Source: Caenispirillum bisanense
Lineage (GTDB): Bacteria > Pseudomonadota > Alphaproteobacteria > Rhodospirillales > Rhodospirillaceae
Direction of reading: 5' to 3'
DNA length: 64,000 bases
NCBI RefSeq assembly: GCF_900230255.1
Contig: NZ_OCNJ01000005.1
Span: forward strand, 310,001-374,000
The notes under the pieces are model-generated. The model made no database searches. It had not been told where the DNA came from and worked only from the letters and a program-made list of their open reading frames with translations. Within the stretch, counting starts at the first letter, position 1. The number at the start of each line of letters is the position of its first letter. Positions 53,749-61,762 of this stretch are shown here, piece by piece. The position numbers and the translations under genes are program-made.

Positions 53749-54543
53749 ATGAAGACCGGCCTCATTCCGGCGGTCGTGCCGGCGCCCTTGGACGCCGCCC
53801 GTCCGCCACCCATCGCAGCCAGCGCCGCAATCGGCGACTCGGGAAGCACAGCCGTCGCGGCCGTCGCCGCCGCCGGCGGGTCCGCCTCGTCGTCCTTCGA
53901 CGGCGCCGCAGCCGGGTTCGGCGCCAACGTGGGCGCCGGCACCGCCGCCGTCGCCGCGTCCGGCCGCCGCGACGCCGGCGGACGCTCGACAGGCGGGGAA
54001 GCCATGGCGGCGCAGCGCGTCGCCCTGTCGCGCCTGCGCATCGAAGCCCTCATGCTCGAAGCCCAGATGGCCTCGGCCACCGGCGACTCCGAACGCGCCC
54101 GGGCGGTCGCCCGCGCCGTGCGGACCGAGGCGGGCAACATCCGCCAGGCCCTGCGCAGCAGCCTCGACGGCCCCGCCGCCGGGACCGGCGCGGCCACCGC
54201 CGATGCCTCGTCCGCCGTCACCCGCGCCCAGGCCGCCGCCCGCAAGGCTGCGGCGGAACAGCGTCAGGCCGGCGACCCGGCCCTGGCGCCCTGGATGTCC
54301 GAGCGTCCGTCGCCGCGCGAATCGGCAGCGGTGGAAGCCGCCCCGGCCGGCGTCCCGGCCTCCAGCCTCCACCGCAGCGCCTATGAAGCCCTGCGGCGCG
54401 CCCAGCAGGTGCTGGAGGAACTGGCCCGGGTGGACTGGCAGCGGCCGCCCGAGGGCGACGAGGCCGAGCCGCGGGAAGCCCTGGTCAACGCCCTCGAGGA
54501 CGAGGACGGCGCCCTGTGGGGCGGGTTCAACGGCGTCGCCTGA
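53749..54543 (+). CDS. Ala/Gly-rich hypothetical protein
   Basis: A 264-residue low-complexity protein. The first 85 residues are rich in Ala, Gly and Ser without a signal peptide; the middle (RVALSRLRIEALMLEAQMASATGD) is a helix, and the last third is acidic. ATG 53749 follows AGGGAGA by six bases. It is probably real because of that site and the strong codon bias, but no family is recognised. Confidence 0.65.
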   Translation: MKTGLIPAVVPAPLDAARPPPIAASAAIGDSGSTAVAAVAAAGGSASSSFDGAAAGFGANVGAGTAAVAASGRRDAGGRSTGGEAMAAQRVALSRLRIEALMLEAQMASATGDSERARAVARAVRTEAGNIRQALRSSLDGPAAGTGAATADASSAVTRAQAAARKAAAEQRQAGDPALAPWMSERPSPRESAAVEAAPAGVPASSLHRSAYEALRRAQQVLEELARVDWQRPPEGDEAEPREALVNALEDEDGALWGGFNGVA

Positions 54544-54732
54544 CGGCCGTCGACTCGGCGGGCCGCCCATCGGCTGCAGCGAAGGCATTCATCGGACGAA
54601 CGAAAAATCGGCAGTCCACCGTTTCGCGCGCGTTTCCCCCATGCGCGGGCGTGCGGAGCATGCTATATGTGTTTCGGGTGCCGGCTTTCGCCGGGCAGGA
54701 CCGAGTGACGTTCGAGAGGACTTCGACACCGC

Positions 54733-55026
54733 ATGACGCGCCTGTCGAAACGGGTTGGACCGGATGCCGAGACGGTGGGGCTGCAGGCCCTGGCGTTCGT
54801 CGCCGCGGATGACGCGCTGATCGACCGCTTCCTCGCCCTGACCGGGATGGGGCCGGCGGAGTTAAGGGAACGGGCGCAGGACCCTGTGGTTCTGGGTGCC
54901 GTTCTCGATTTCCTTCTGGTCGACGATTCTCTGGTGCTCGCCTTTGCCGCCGCCAGCGATCTTTCGCCCGAAGCCCCCATGCAGGCTCGTCGGAGCCTGC
55001 CGGGATCAACGGCGGAAAGCTGGTAA
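54733..55026 (+). CDS. DUF3572 family protein
   Basis: A 97-residue helical protein matching DUF3572, found almost only in alphaproteobacteria: LQALAFVAADDALIDRFLALTG and FLLVDDSLVLAFAA are its core. Cytoplasmic, role unknown. It precedes the cold-shock gene by 88 bases on the same strand. Confidence 0.85.
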   Translation: MTRLSKRVGPDAETVGLQALAFVAADDALIDRFLALTGMGPAELRERAQDPVVLGAVLDFLLVDDSLVLAFAAASDLSPEAPMQARRSLPGSTAESW

Positions 55027-55114
55027 CGGCTCCCTCCCCCGCGATCCCACTGCGTTTACGATCCGCCGCGCCGGCAAGGAGGCGTGGGCGACTTGTGAGT
55101 TGGATACGAGCACC

Positions 55115-55789
55115 ATGGCGTGGAAACGAGATGCCGGGGACTTTCCCGGTCACGGCGGCCCGGGTATGAACCGGCGGTCCCGTTACGATGACGATGCTGG
55201 CGGCCCGGCGACCCCGACCGAGGCGTCCGTCAAGTGGTTCAATGCCTCGAAGGGCTTCGGCTTCGTGAAGACCGAGCCGGCGGGCGAAGATGCCTTCCTG
55301 CACGTTTCCGTGCTGGAGCGTGCCGGCCTGTCCGCCCTGCCCGAGAACACCCGCATTTCCTGCACCGTCCGTCCGGGCGGCAAGGGTCTGCAGGTCGATG
55401 CCGTCGTTTCCGTCCTCGAGATGGGCACGCCGTCGGCCGGTGGCGGCGGTGGCGGCTTCGGCGACCGTGATCGCGGCGGCTTCGGCGGCGGCGACCGCGG
55501 CGGCTTCGGCGGCGGTCGTGGCGGCTTCGGCGGCGGTGACCGCGGTGGCTTCGGTGGCGGCCGCGGCCGTCCCGAGATCATCGGCGAGTCCGAGGGCACG
55601 GTGAAGTTCTTCAACAGCGAGAAGGGCTTCGGCTTCGTGACCCCCGACGACGGTGGTCGCGACATCTTCGTGCACATCCGCGCCGTGGAGCGTTCGGGCC
55701 TGCAGGGTCTGAACGAGGGCCAGCGCGTGAAGCTGTCCGTCAGCCAGGGCCAGAAGGGTCCGCAGGCCGAGCGCATCGAGATCGCCTGA
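55115..55789 (+). CDS. Double cold-shock-domain protein with RGG-rich linker
   Basis: A 224-residue RNA-binding protein with two cold-shock domains. Domain 1 (about residues 36-105) has VKWFNASKGFGFV and DAFLHVS; domain 2 (about 155-224) has VKFFNSEKGFGFV and DIFVHIR. Between them is a 45-residue Gly/Arg/Phe/Asp repeat built from DRGGFGGG units, similar in makeup to eukaryotic RGG boxes. Start ATG 55115; ATG 55166 is an alternative. Double-domain Csps are usual in alphaproteobacteria, but the long RGG linker is less common. A strong hairpin follows. Confidence 0.93.
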   Translation: MAWKRDAGDFPGHGGPGMNRRSRYDDDAGGPATPTEASVKWFNASKGFGFVKTEPAGEDAFLHVSVLERAGLSALPENTRISCTVRPGGKGLQVDAVVSVLEMGTPSAGGGGGGFGDRDRGGFGGGDRGGFGGGRGGFGGGDRGGFGGGRGRPEIIGESEGTVKFFNSEKGFGFVTPDDGGRDIFVHIRAVERSGLQGLNEGQRVKLSVSQGQKGPQAERIEIA

Positions 55790-55843
55790 TCCCGAGCGCA
55801 GGCCCGGACGCCTTCGGCGCCCGGCGGCGAGCAGACACGATGC

Positions 55844-55871
55844 GGCCGGCCCTCGGAAACGGGGGCCGGCC
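55844..55871 (+). terminator. Terminator of the cold-shock gene
   Basis: A perfect 9-pair stem, GGCCGGCCC with GGGCCGGCC, then GTTGTCGTTT. It is 55 bases past the stop codon. Confidence 0.7.
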
Positions 55872-55909
55872 GTTGTCGTTTGCGCCTGTAGGGATGGCGC
55901 CTGCAGCCA

Positions 55910-56938
55910 TCAGCCAGCGGCGGGGCCGAAGCCCTGCAGCACCAGCTTGCCGCGCGTCCGCCCGCTCTCGATCAGGGTGTGGGCCCGGCGCAGCGTTGCC
56001 GCGTCGATGGGACCGAGCACCTCCGACAGGGTGCTGCGCAGGGTGCCGGCGTCCACCAGCGCCGCCACCTCGGTCAGCAGCGCGCCCTGCGCCGCCATGT
56101 CGGGCGTGCCGAACAGCGAGCGCGTGAACATCATCTCCCAGTGCACCGACACGCTCTTGCGCTTGAAGGGCATGATGTCGAGCGTCTGCGGATCGTCGAT
56201 GACGGCGACCCGCCCCTGCGGCGCGATCAGCGCGGCGATGTCGGCCAGATGCCCGGCCGTGCCGGTGGTCGCGAAGACATAGGCCGGCGCGCCGATGCCC
56301 AGGGCCTCCACCTGCGGCGCCAGGGGCTTGGAATGGTCGACCACATGGTCGGCGCCGAGGTCGCGCACCCAGGCGGCCGTCTCGGGGCGCGAGGCGGTGG
56401 CGATCACCGTCAGCCCCGCCACCCGCCGCGCCACCTGCACGGCGATGGAGCCGACGCCGCCGGCACCGCCGATGATCAGGATGGCGGCGGCCGCGCCGGG
56501 CACCGGCTCGCGCACCCGCAGCCGGTCGAACAGCGTCTCCCAGGCGGTGATGGCGGTCAGCGGCAGGGCGGCGGCGGTGGCATGGTCGAGGCTCGCCGGC
56601 TTGCGGCCGACGATGCGCTCGTCCACCAGGTGGAACTCGGCGTTGCTGCCCGGCCGGTCGAGGGCACCAGCGTACCAGACGGCGTCGCCGGGCGCGAAGC
56701 CGGTGACCTCCGATCCCACCGCGACCACGACGCCCGAGGCGTCCCACCCCAGCACCTTGTGGCCGCCGGGCTCGGCGGAGGCGCTGGCGCGGACCTTGGT
56801 GTCGACGGGATTGACCGACACCGCCTCCACCCGCACCAGCAGGTCCCGGCCGCGCGGCTCGGGGCGGGGAAGCTCGACATCGACCAGGGGGCCGGTGGCG
56901 GTGAGGGGGCCGGCGGTGGTGTATGCGACGGCACGCAT
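55910..56938 (-). CDS. Quinone oxidoreductase-like zinc-less alcohol dehydrogenase
   Basis: A 342-residue MDR-family protein. N-terminal GroES-like domain (VRVEAVSVNPVDTKVR) and Rossmann domain with GGAGGVGSIAVQ are present; the structural and catalytic zinc cysteines of true alcohol dehydrogenases are absent. ATG 56938. It is divergent from an HxlR regulator with 108 bases between, as for QorR/Qor2-type pairs, and probably reduces quinones or enals with NADPH. Confidence 0.9.
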   Translation of the reverse strand: MRAVAYTTAGPLTATGPLVDVELPRPEPRGRDLLVRVEAVSVNPVDTKVRASASAEPGGHKVLGWDASGVVVAVGSEVTGFAPGDAVWYAGALDRPGSNAEFHLVDERIVGRKPASLDHATAAALPLTAITAWETLFDRLRVREPVPGAAAAILIIGGAGGVGSIAVQVARRVAGLTVIATASRPETAAWVRDLGADHVVDHSKPLAPQVEALGIGAPAYVFATTGTAGHLADIAALIAPQGRVAVIDDPQTLDIMPFKRKSVSVHWEMMFTRSLFGTPDMAAQGALLTEVAALVDAGTLRSTLSEVLGPIDAATLRRAHTLIESGRTRGKLVLQGFGPAAG

Positions 56939-57046
56939 GGGCGTGTCTCCTGTGCGGTGTTGCTTGTGAAGGAGACAGTTGCGCCCTATCGTCAAACCTC
57001 GCAAGAACGCACAATTTCAGCCCATAGTGTCGAAAAGGATACCGTC

Positions 57047-57427
57047 ATGGCCCGCGTACGGCACCGCCGCATGGACTGCAGCCCCGGCTGCGTGGTGGAA
57101 GGGACGCTGGATCTCATCGAGGGCAAGTGGAAGGGGCTGGTGCTGTTCCACCTGATGGAGAGCGGCACGCTGCGCTTCAACGAGCTGCGCCGCCGCCTGC
57201 CCAACTGCACCCAGCGCATGCTGACCACACAATTGCGTGAGCTGGAGGAAGACGGCCTGGTCGCCCGCCGGGTCTATGCCGAGGTGCCGCCCAAGGTGGA
57301 ATACTCGCTCACCCCCCGCGGCGAGAGCCTGCGGCCGGTCGTCGCGGCGCTGAAGGCCTGGGGCGACGCCAACGTGGTGCTGGCCCCGGCGGCCGCGGCG
57401 GACGCCGGCGCGGAAGCCGCGGAATGA
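57047..57427 (+). CDS. HxlR-family regulator
   Basis: A 126-residue winged-helix repressor: IEGKWKGLVLFHLMESGTLRFNELRRRLP, then TQRMLTTQLRELEEDGLV and the wing ending VEYSLTPRGESL. Two cysteines (C11 and C15, CSPGC) precede the DNA-binding domain, at the place where redox-sensing members such as QorR and HypR have their switch cysteine. It probably represses the divergent oxidoreductase and itself until oxidised. Confidence 0.93.
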   Translation: MARVRHRRMDCSPGCVVEGTLDLIEGKWKGLVLFHLMESGTLRFNELRRRLPNCTQRMLTTQLRELEEDGLVARRVYAEVPPKVEYSLTPRGESLRPVVAALKAWGDANVVLAPAAAADAGAEAAE

Positions 57428-57433
57428 CAGGAA

Positions 57434-57468
57434 AAAGGCGCCGGAAGCCCATGGCCTCCGGCGCCTTT
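57434..57468. terminator. Bidirectional terminator between HxlR gene and tRNA-Leu
   Basis: A perfect 12-pair stem (AAAGGCGCCGGA with TCCGGCGCCTTT) with a short T run on the plus side and five T on the minus side. It serves both converging transcripts. Confidence 0.85.
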
Positions 57469-57473
57469 CCGTG

Positions 57474-57558
57474 TGGTAGGGGCGGGGGGACTCGAACCCC
57501 CAAGACCGAAGCCACTCGATTTTGAGTCGAGCGCGTCTACCAATTCCGCCACGCCCCC
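57474..57558 (-). tRNA. tRNA-Leu (anticodon CAA)
   Basis: An 85-base cloverleaf on the minus strand, CCA encoded. Acceptor GGGGGCG pairs with CGCCCCT (one G-T pair at the end). The anticodon stem CTCGA/TCGAG frames loop CTCAAAA, giving CAA, which reads UUG. The long variable arm (TGGCTTCGGTCTT region) and the TTCGAGT T-loop fit class II leucine tRNA. Confidence 0.97.
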
Positions 57559-57694
57559 GCAGGGTGTTCCGTGCGCCACGGATCGCACGTTCTACACCGC
57601 CCGCGCAGCCGCCGCAACGCCTTGCGGGCGTTGCCGCCGACGCGCCGACCTGATAAAGGTCCGGCGCCCCCTTATCCGCAAGGAGCCCGCATCC

Positions 57695-58273
57695 GTGCTG
57701 CAGCGGACCTACGACTGGACCATGCGCCAGGCGAGCCAGCCCCACGCCCTGTGGACGCTGGCGGTGATCTCGTTCATCGAAAGCTCCATCTTCCCCATTC
57801 CGCCCGACGTCCTCATCATCCCCATGGTGCTGGCGGCGCGCGAGAAGGCATGGCGCATCGCCGCCGTCTGCACGGTGGCGAGCGTGGTCGGCGGCTATGC
57901 CGGCTACGCCATCGGCTATTTCCTGTGGGAGACCATCGGCCAGGCGGTCCTCGGCTTCTACGGCTACCTGGACAAGTTCGACGCCTTCAAGCAGCTCTAC
58001 AACGAGTGGGGCGCCTGGATCGTCGGCATGGCGGGCTTCACGCCCTTCCCCTACAAGGTCATCACCATCGCGAGCGGCGTGACGCAGCTCGACCCCGTGG
58101 TGTTCGGCATCGCCTCGGTGGTGTCGCGGGCGGCGCGGTTCTTCCTGGTGGCGGCGCTGCTGTGGAAGTTCGGCCCGCCCATCCGCTCGTTCATCGAGAA
58201 GCACCTGGGCAAGCTCACCATCGCCTTCTTCGTCCTGCTGCTCGGCGGCTTCGCGCTGCTGAAGGTGCTGTGA
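57695..58273 (+). CDS. DedA-family membrane protein (YqaA-like)
   Basis: A 192-residue inner-membrane protein. Motifs FIESSIFPIPPDVLIIPM and GFTPFPYKVITIASG with later Arg (SRAARFFLVA) are those of the YqaA branch of the DedA family, linked to lipid flipping and membrane homeostasis. GTG start at 57695 with AGGAG upstream gives the family N-terminus LQRTYDWTM. The next gene starts 2 bases after its stop, so it leads the unit with dsbB and coq7. Confidence 0.93.
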   Translation: MLQRTYDWTMRQASQPHALWTLAVISFIESSIFPIPPDVLIIPMVLAAREKAWRIAAVCTVASVVGGYAGYAIGYFLWETIGQAVLGFYGYLDKFDAFKQLYNEWGAWIVGMAGFTPFPYKVITIASGVTQLDPVVFGIASVVSRAARFFLVAALLWKFGPPIRSFIEKHLGKLTIAFFVLLLGGFALLKVL

Positions 58274-58275
58274 CC

Positions 58276-58788
58276 ATGGCCATGACGCTCTCCCCCGACC
58301 GGGCGGTGCCGCTGGCGATCTTCGCCGTCTGCGCCGCCGCCCTCGCCGGTGCCTACACGCTGGAGTACGGCTTCGGCGTGCTGCCGTGCATCCTGTGCCT
58401 CTATCAGCGCGTGCCCTACGCGGTGGCCGGCGGCCTCGCGGCCCTCGGCCTGCTGCCGGGCCTGAGCCCGGCGACGCGGCGGGTGATCGTGGTGCTGTGC
58501 GGCCTCACCTTCCTGGCGAACATGGGCCTCGCCGTCTATCACGTCGGCGTCGAGCAGAAGCTGTGGGCCGGCACCGCCCAGTGCACCGCCCCGGCCGGCG
58601 GCGCCCCGCAGAGCCTGGCCGAGCTGCAGGCGGCGCTGGAAAACCCGCCGCAGCTGGCGCGCTGCGACGAAGTGGGCTGGTCCCTGTTCGGGATCTCGCT
58701 GCCCGGCTACAATATCGCCTTCAGTCTGATCCTGGGCGCGGCGTCGCTGGCCGCCGCCGCCCGCAGCGATGTGTGGAGACGCCGTTGA
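58276..58788 (+). CDS. dsbB: Disulfide bond formation protein B
   Basis: A 170-residue membrane protein with four segments. The first redox pair is C38-C41 (PCILC) and the second C103-C130, almost exactly as in E. coli DsbB; the quinone Arg is in LYQRVPY. It reoxidises DsbA with ubiquinone, which fits its place 2 bases before coq7. Confidence 0.96.
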   Translation: MAMTLSPDRAVPLAIFAVCAAALAGAYTLEYGFGVLPCILCLYQRVPYAVAGGLAALGLLPGLSPATRRVIVVLCGLTFLANMGLAVYHVGVEQKLWAGTAQCTAPAGGAPQSLAELQAALENPPQLARCDEVGWSLFGISLPGYNIAFSLILGAASLAAAARSDVWRRR

Positions 58789-58790
58789 CC

Positions 58791-59375
58791 ATGGACGACC
58801 GCAGCACCGCCGACCGCCGCAACCTGCGCCGCACGGGCGACGACCGCCTGCCCGGCGACCCGTCGCGCGACCAGTTCCTCGACCGCCTGTGCCGGGTGAA
58901 CCAGGCCGGCGAATACGGCGCGGTACGCATCTACGAAGGGCAGCTGGCGGTGCTCGGCCGCACCAATATCGGCCCGACGCTGCGCCACATGCTCGACCAG
59001 GAGAAGGAGCACCTGCGCTACTTCTCCGACACCGTCGGCCGTCGCCAGGTGCGCCCGACCGCCCTGCAGCCGCTGTGGCACGTCATGGGCTTCGCGCTCG
59101 GGGCCGGTACCGCCCTGCTCGGCGAGAAGGCGGCCATGGCCTGTACGGTGGCGGTGGAAGAAGCCATCGACGAGCACTACGCCGAACAGCGCGACAAGCT
59201 GGGCGACGACGAAGCCGACCTGCGCGAGACGGTGGAAAAGTTCCGCCTGGAGGAACTGGAGCACCGCGACATCGGCTACGAGCACAAGGCCGAGCAGGCG
59301 CCGGGCTACGGGCTGCTCTACAACATGGTGCGCAACGGCTCCAAGCTGGCCATCTGGCTGAGCAGCCGGATCTGA
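58791..59375 (+). CDS. coq7: Ubiquinone biosynthesis hydroxylase Coq7
   Basis: A 194-residue di-iron monooxygenase that hydroxylates demethoxyubiquinone. Iron ligands lie in NQAGEYGAVRIYEGQ, DQEKEHL, EEAIDEHY and EELEHRDIG. The first 30 residues are a variable acidic/basic leader. It is the last gene of yqaA-dsbB-coq7. Coq7 is the usual form in alphaproteobacteria in place of UbiF. Confidence 0.96.
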   Translation: MDDRSTADRRNLRRTGDDRLPGDPSRDQFLDRLCRVNQAGEYGAVRIYEGQLAVLGRTNIGPTLRHMLDQEKEHLRYFSDTVGRRQVRPTALQPLWHVMGFALGAGTALLGEKAAMACTVAVEEAIDEHYAEQRDKLGDDEADLRETVEKFRLEELEHRDIGYEHKAEQAPGYGLLYNMVRNGSKLAIWLSSRI

Positions 59376-59831
59376 CGGGCGGAGGCGCCGTCGGCCACGA
59401 CAGGCGCCGTGGAGGCCCGGCTCGAGCGTCAGAAATTGTCATGGCCGGACTTGATCCGGCCACCCACGGCGTCACCGGCCGCCGCCAGGAGCGCAGTCCT
59501 CCGCGTCAAGTGCCGTGCACGCCGTGGATGCCCGGCTCGGTGGCCGGGCATGACAACATATTGAGATAGCGTCAGAAAATGTCATGGCCGGACTTGATCC
59601 GGCCATCCACGGCGCCACCGGCGACCGACAGGGGCGCCGTCCTCCACGACAGGCGCCGTGCGCGCTGTGGAGGCCCGGCTCGGAGGCCGGGCATGACACC
59701 GCGGTGGTTGCCGCGGGCGATCCGGCCAGCCACGGCGCCACACGCCCACGATCGTCCCCCGCCTCCCGGGCGTTGACAGCCGCCACCGGCGGTGGCTTGG
59801 TGTGCACCGCCGTAGCAACCAGGGGAAAGAC
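59376..59831. repeat. Repeat-rich spacer with three bipartite palindromes
   Basis: A 456-base gap with no gene. It contains GTCATGGCCGG-type hairpins at 59438-59469 and 59581-59612 and the GTGGATGCCCGG...CATGACAA type at 59521-59556 and 59667-59699, with worn fragments around 59405-59425 and 59700-59740. Units are alternately oriented and share the GGCGCCGT and CACGGCG flanks. They match the copy at 44.7 kb. The first may end the coq7 transcript. Confidence 0.85.
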
Positions 59832-60407
59832 GTGGTGGGCTGGCTAGGCCGCAAGCTCGACAGCGCCGCCGGCGCCGTGTTCGGTGCCGTGCTCGGGGCG
59901 ACCGCCTCGCAGGGGCAGGCCTTCACCGCCGCCTACGTGCAGCGCCTGGGCGGACGCCTGGACGAGGCGGTGATGGTGTTGCAGCAGGCCCGTGACGGCG
60001 CCCTGCTGCCCGATGTCTCCACCGCCACCCGCGACCAGCTGGTGGCCGAGTTCGCCGCCCGCGTGGAGCACCTGAGCGCCCTGCGCGACGCCCTGGTCGA
60101 CGTCGCGCCGCTGTGGCGGCCCTTCGCCCTGCTGGCGCAGATGGACCGGACCATCGCCGCCGCCACCCTGGGCGACTTCGTCCCCGCCCTGCCCCTGACC
60201 GCCGCCACCGCCGTGCATGCCGCCGTCGGCCTGGTCCTCGGGCTGCTGCTGTGGGAGCTGTGCAAGGCGCCGGCGCTGTTGCTGCGTCCGCGTCGGCGTC
60301 CGGCCGCCAAAGCCGCGCGGCCACGCCACGCCGGCCGACCGCAGGAGGCCCCGCCGCCGCGCCGCGAACCCACCCTCACCGCCACGCCGACCGACCGGCG
60401 GGAGTGA
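59832..60407 (+). CDS. DUF2937 family membrane protein
   Basis: A 191-residue protein of the DUF2937 family: YVQRLGGRLDEAV near the start, RPFALLAQMDRTIAAATL and FVPALPLTAATAVHAAVGLVLGLLLW at the end of the conserved part, which includes a C-terminal membrane segment, then a basic Pro/Ala tail. Start at GTG 59832 after AGGGGAAAG; a second GTG follows directly. Function unknown. Confidence 0.85.
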   Translation: MVGWLGRKLDSAAGAVFGAVLGATASQGQAFTAAYVQRLGGRLDEAVMVLQQARDGALLPDVSTATRDQLVAEFAARVEHLSALRDALVDVAPLWRPFALLAQMDRTIAAATLGDFVPALPLTAATAVHAAVGLVLGLLLWELCKAPALLLRPRRRPAAKAARPRHAGRPQEAPPPRREPTLTATPTDRRE

Positions 60408-60415
60408 CGGCGGCG

Positions 60416-60976
60416 TCAGTCGCCGGTGTACCACTCCGGCCACTGGCGCTGCACCACCGGGCTGTCGCTCGCCAGCGCGTGACAGGTGTCGATGATGCGC
60501 GGCCGCTCGCCCGGAGCCGGCGCGGCGCCGGACCGGCCCTGGCGCTCGCGCTCGGCATAGAGGGTCTGGAAGGCGGTGGTCGCCATGGGGCCGAGCAGCA
60601 GTTCCACCAGATGGGTGCAGCCGTGCACGCCGCCGAACGCCTCGCGCACCTGCTTGCGGAAGCCCGGCCCGATGCGCAGCCCGGCAAGGCGGTGGAAGGC
60701 CGGGTTGATGTCGCGGCAGATGGCGAAGGGGCCGTAGTCGGTCACCGCCTCGGCGGCGTGGATGAGCATGTCGCCGTCGATGGTCAGGCGCAGCTCCATG
60801 CCGTGCAGGGGTTCGCCGGCCTCGATGCGGCCGCGGTCCTGGTTGGGGAAGCCGTAGGTCTTGGTATCGACCAGCCGACCCTCGATGTCGAACAGGCCGT
60901 CGTCGCGCCGGTAGCCTTCCACCGTGACGGTGCGCGTGTGCTGCTTCTCGCGGGCGGCGGGCGGGCTGAGGGGCAT
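60416..60976 (-). CDS. DUF2889 family protein
   Basis: A 186-residue soluble protein of the DUF2889 family: HTRTVTVEGYRRDDGLFDIEG (in part), DTKTYGF, HGMELRLTID and GCTHLVELL are typical. The family often lies near acyl-CoA metabolism genes and has no proven function. A LiuR-like box lies 55 bases upstream, which may place it in the same regulon as the leucine cluster. It converges on DUF2937. Confidence 0.88.
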   Translation of the reverse strand: MPLSPPAAREKQHTRTVTVEGYRRDDGLFDIEGRLVDTKTYGFPNQDRGRIEAGEPLHGMELRLTIDGDMLIHAAEAVTDYGPFAICRDINPAFHRLAGLRIGPGFRKQVREAFGGVHGCTHLVELLLGPMATTAFQTLYAERERQGRSGAAPAPGERPRIIDTCHALASDSPVVQRQWPEWYTGD

Positions 60977-61030
60977 CGGGGCGACTCCGGGTGATCTCGT
61001 AAGGTTCCCTGATGATGGGGCGGCTTTCCG

Positions 61031-61046
61031 TTTACGTCAACGTCAG
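61031..61046. promoter_or_regulatory. LiuR-like box upstream of the DUF2889 gene
   Basis: TTTACGTCAACGTCAG shares 12 of 16 positions with the perfect palindrome before ivd and keeps the two ACGT cores with the same spacing. It is 55 bases before the DUF2889 ATG. Confidence 0.55.
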
Positions 61047-61065
61047 CGACATGGCGTAAAGGGAA

Positions 61066-61094
61066 GACCCGCCGCCGGAAGCCGGCGACGGGTC
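61066..61094 (-). terminator. Terminator of the CBS-domain gene
   Basis: GACCCG-C-CGCCGG pairs with CCGGCG-A-CGGGTC around AAG (12 pairs, one mismatch). On the minus strand it is followed by TTCCCTTT. Confidence 0.65.
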
Positions 61095-61127
61095 GGGTCG
61101 ATGATACGCAAGAGAGGGAAAAGTGTT

Positions 61128-61577
61128 TCAGGCGGTGGCGCCGTAGCTTTCGCCGAAGATGTAGGCGTCGCGGTTGGCGATGTCGGTTTCCAGTTCCGAC
61201 TGCACGGTGGCGTAGAGGTCGCGGATGGACACCATGCCCACCGGCCGTCCGTCCTCCACCACCGGCAGGTGGCGGTAGTTGTGCTCGCGCATCATGCGCA
61301 GCGCGCTGGAGGCCTGGTCGCCCGGCGCCAGGGTGTCGGGGTCGGGGGTCATGACCTCGGCGACCGTGGTGGCCTCGGGGTCGCGGCCCTGGGCGACGAC
61401 GCGGGCGGCGATGTCGCGCTCGGTCATGATGCCGGCCAGCTGGTCGCCGTCGCAGATCATGACGGCGGCGATGTTGCGTTCGCGCATAAGCCTGGCGGCA
61501 TCGCGGACGCTGGAGTCGGGCGGAACGATGTAGACGTCCTGGGTGCTCGGGATGATGTCGGGTACGATCCTCGCCAT
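61128..61577 (-). CDS. CBS-domain pair protein
   Basis: A 149-residue stand-alone CBS pair. Domain 1 (about residues 10-70) has RDAARLMRERNIAAVMI and GIMTERDIAARV; domain 2 (about 75-135) has ALRMMREHNYRHLPVVEDG and GMVSIRDLY. Such proteins bind adenine nucleotides and act as energy sensors. Start ATG 61577 has GGGAG upstream. Confidence 0.93.
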   Translation of the reverse strand: MARIVPDIIPSTQDVYIVPPDSSVRDAARLMRERNIAAVMICDGDQLAGIMTERDIAARVVAQGRDPEATTVAEVMTPDPDTLAPGDQASSALRMMREHNYRHLPVVEDGRPVGMVSIRDLYATVQSELETDIANRDAYIFGESYGATA

Positions 61578-61719
61578 GGGCGGCACTCCCGTGAAGTCTC
61601 GCGGAATTATGTTTCGCGGTTGACGCATTTCACATGCGTTCGTGTCTCATTGACTTCAAGTGTGACAGCGTCCCGGGCCGCGTCAAGCAAAATGGCCGAG
61701 TGATACAATGGGGTATTCT

Positions 61720-61745
61720 GGAGCCGGACGGATGGGTCCGGCTCC
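61720..61745 (-). terminator. Hairpin after the dienelactone hydrolase gene
   Basis: GGAGCCGGAC and GTCCGGCTCC form a perfect 10-pair stem with a 6-base loop, 17 bases past the stop. No T run follows on the minus strand, so it may protect the 3' end instead. Confidence 0.55.
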
Positions 61746-61762
61746 ATGACCCGCCGCCGGTG

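Noticed and set aside
59472-59807. Small genes in the 59.4-59.8 kb spacer
   Set aside because: The frames are translations of palindromic repeats and have no ribosome site.
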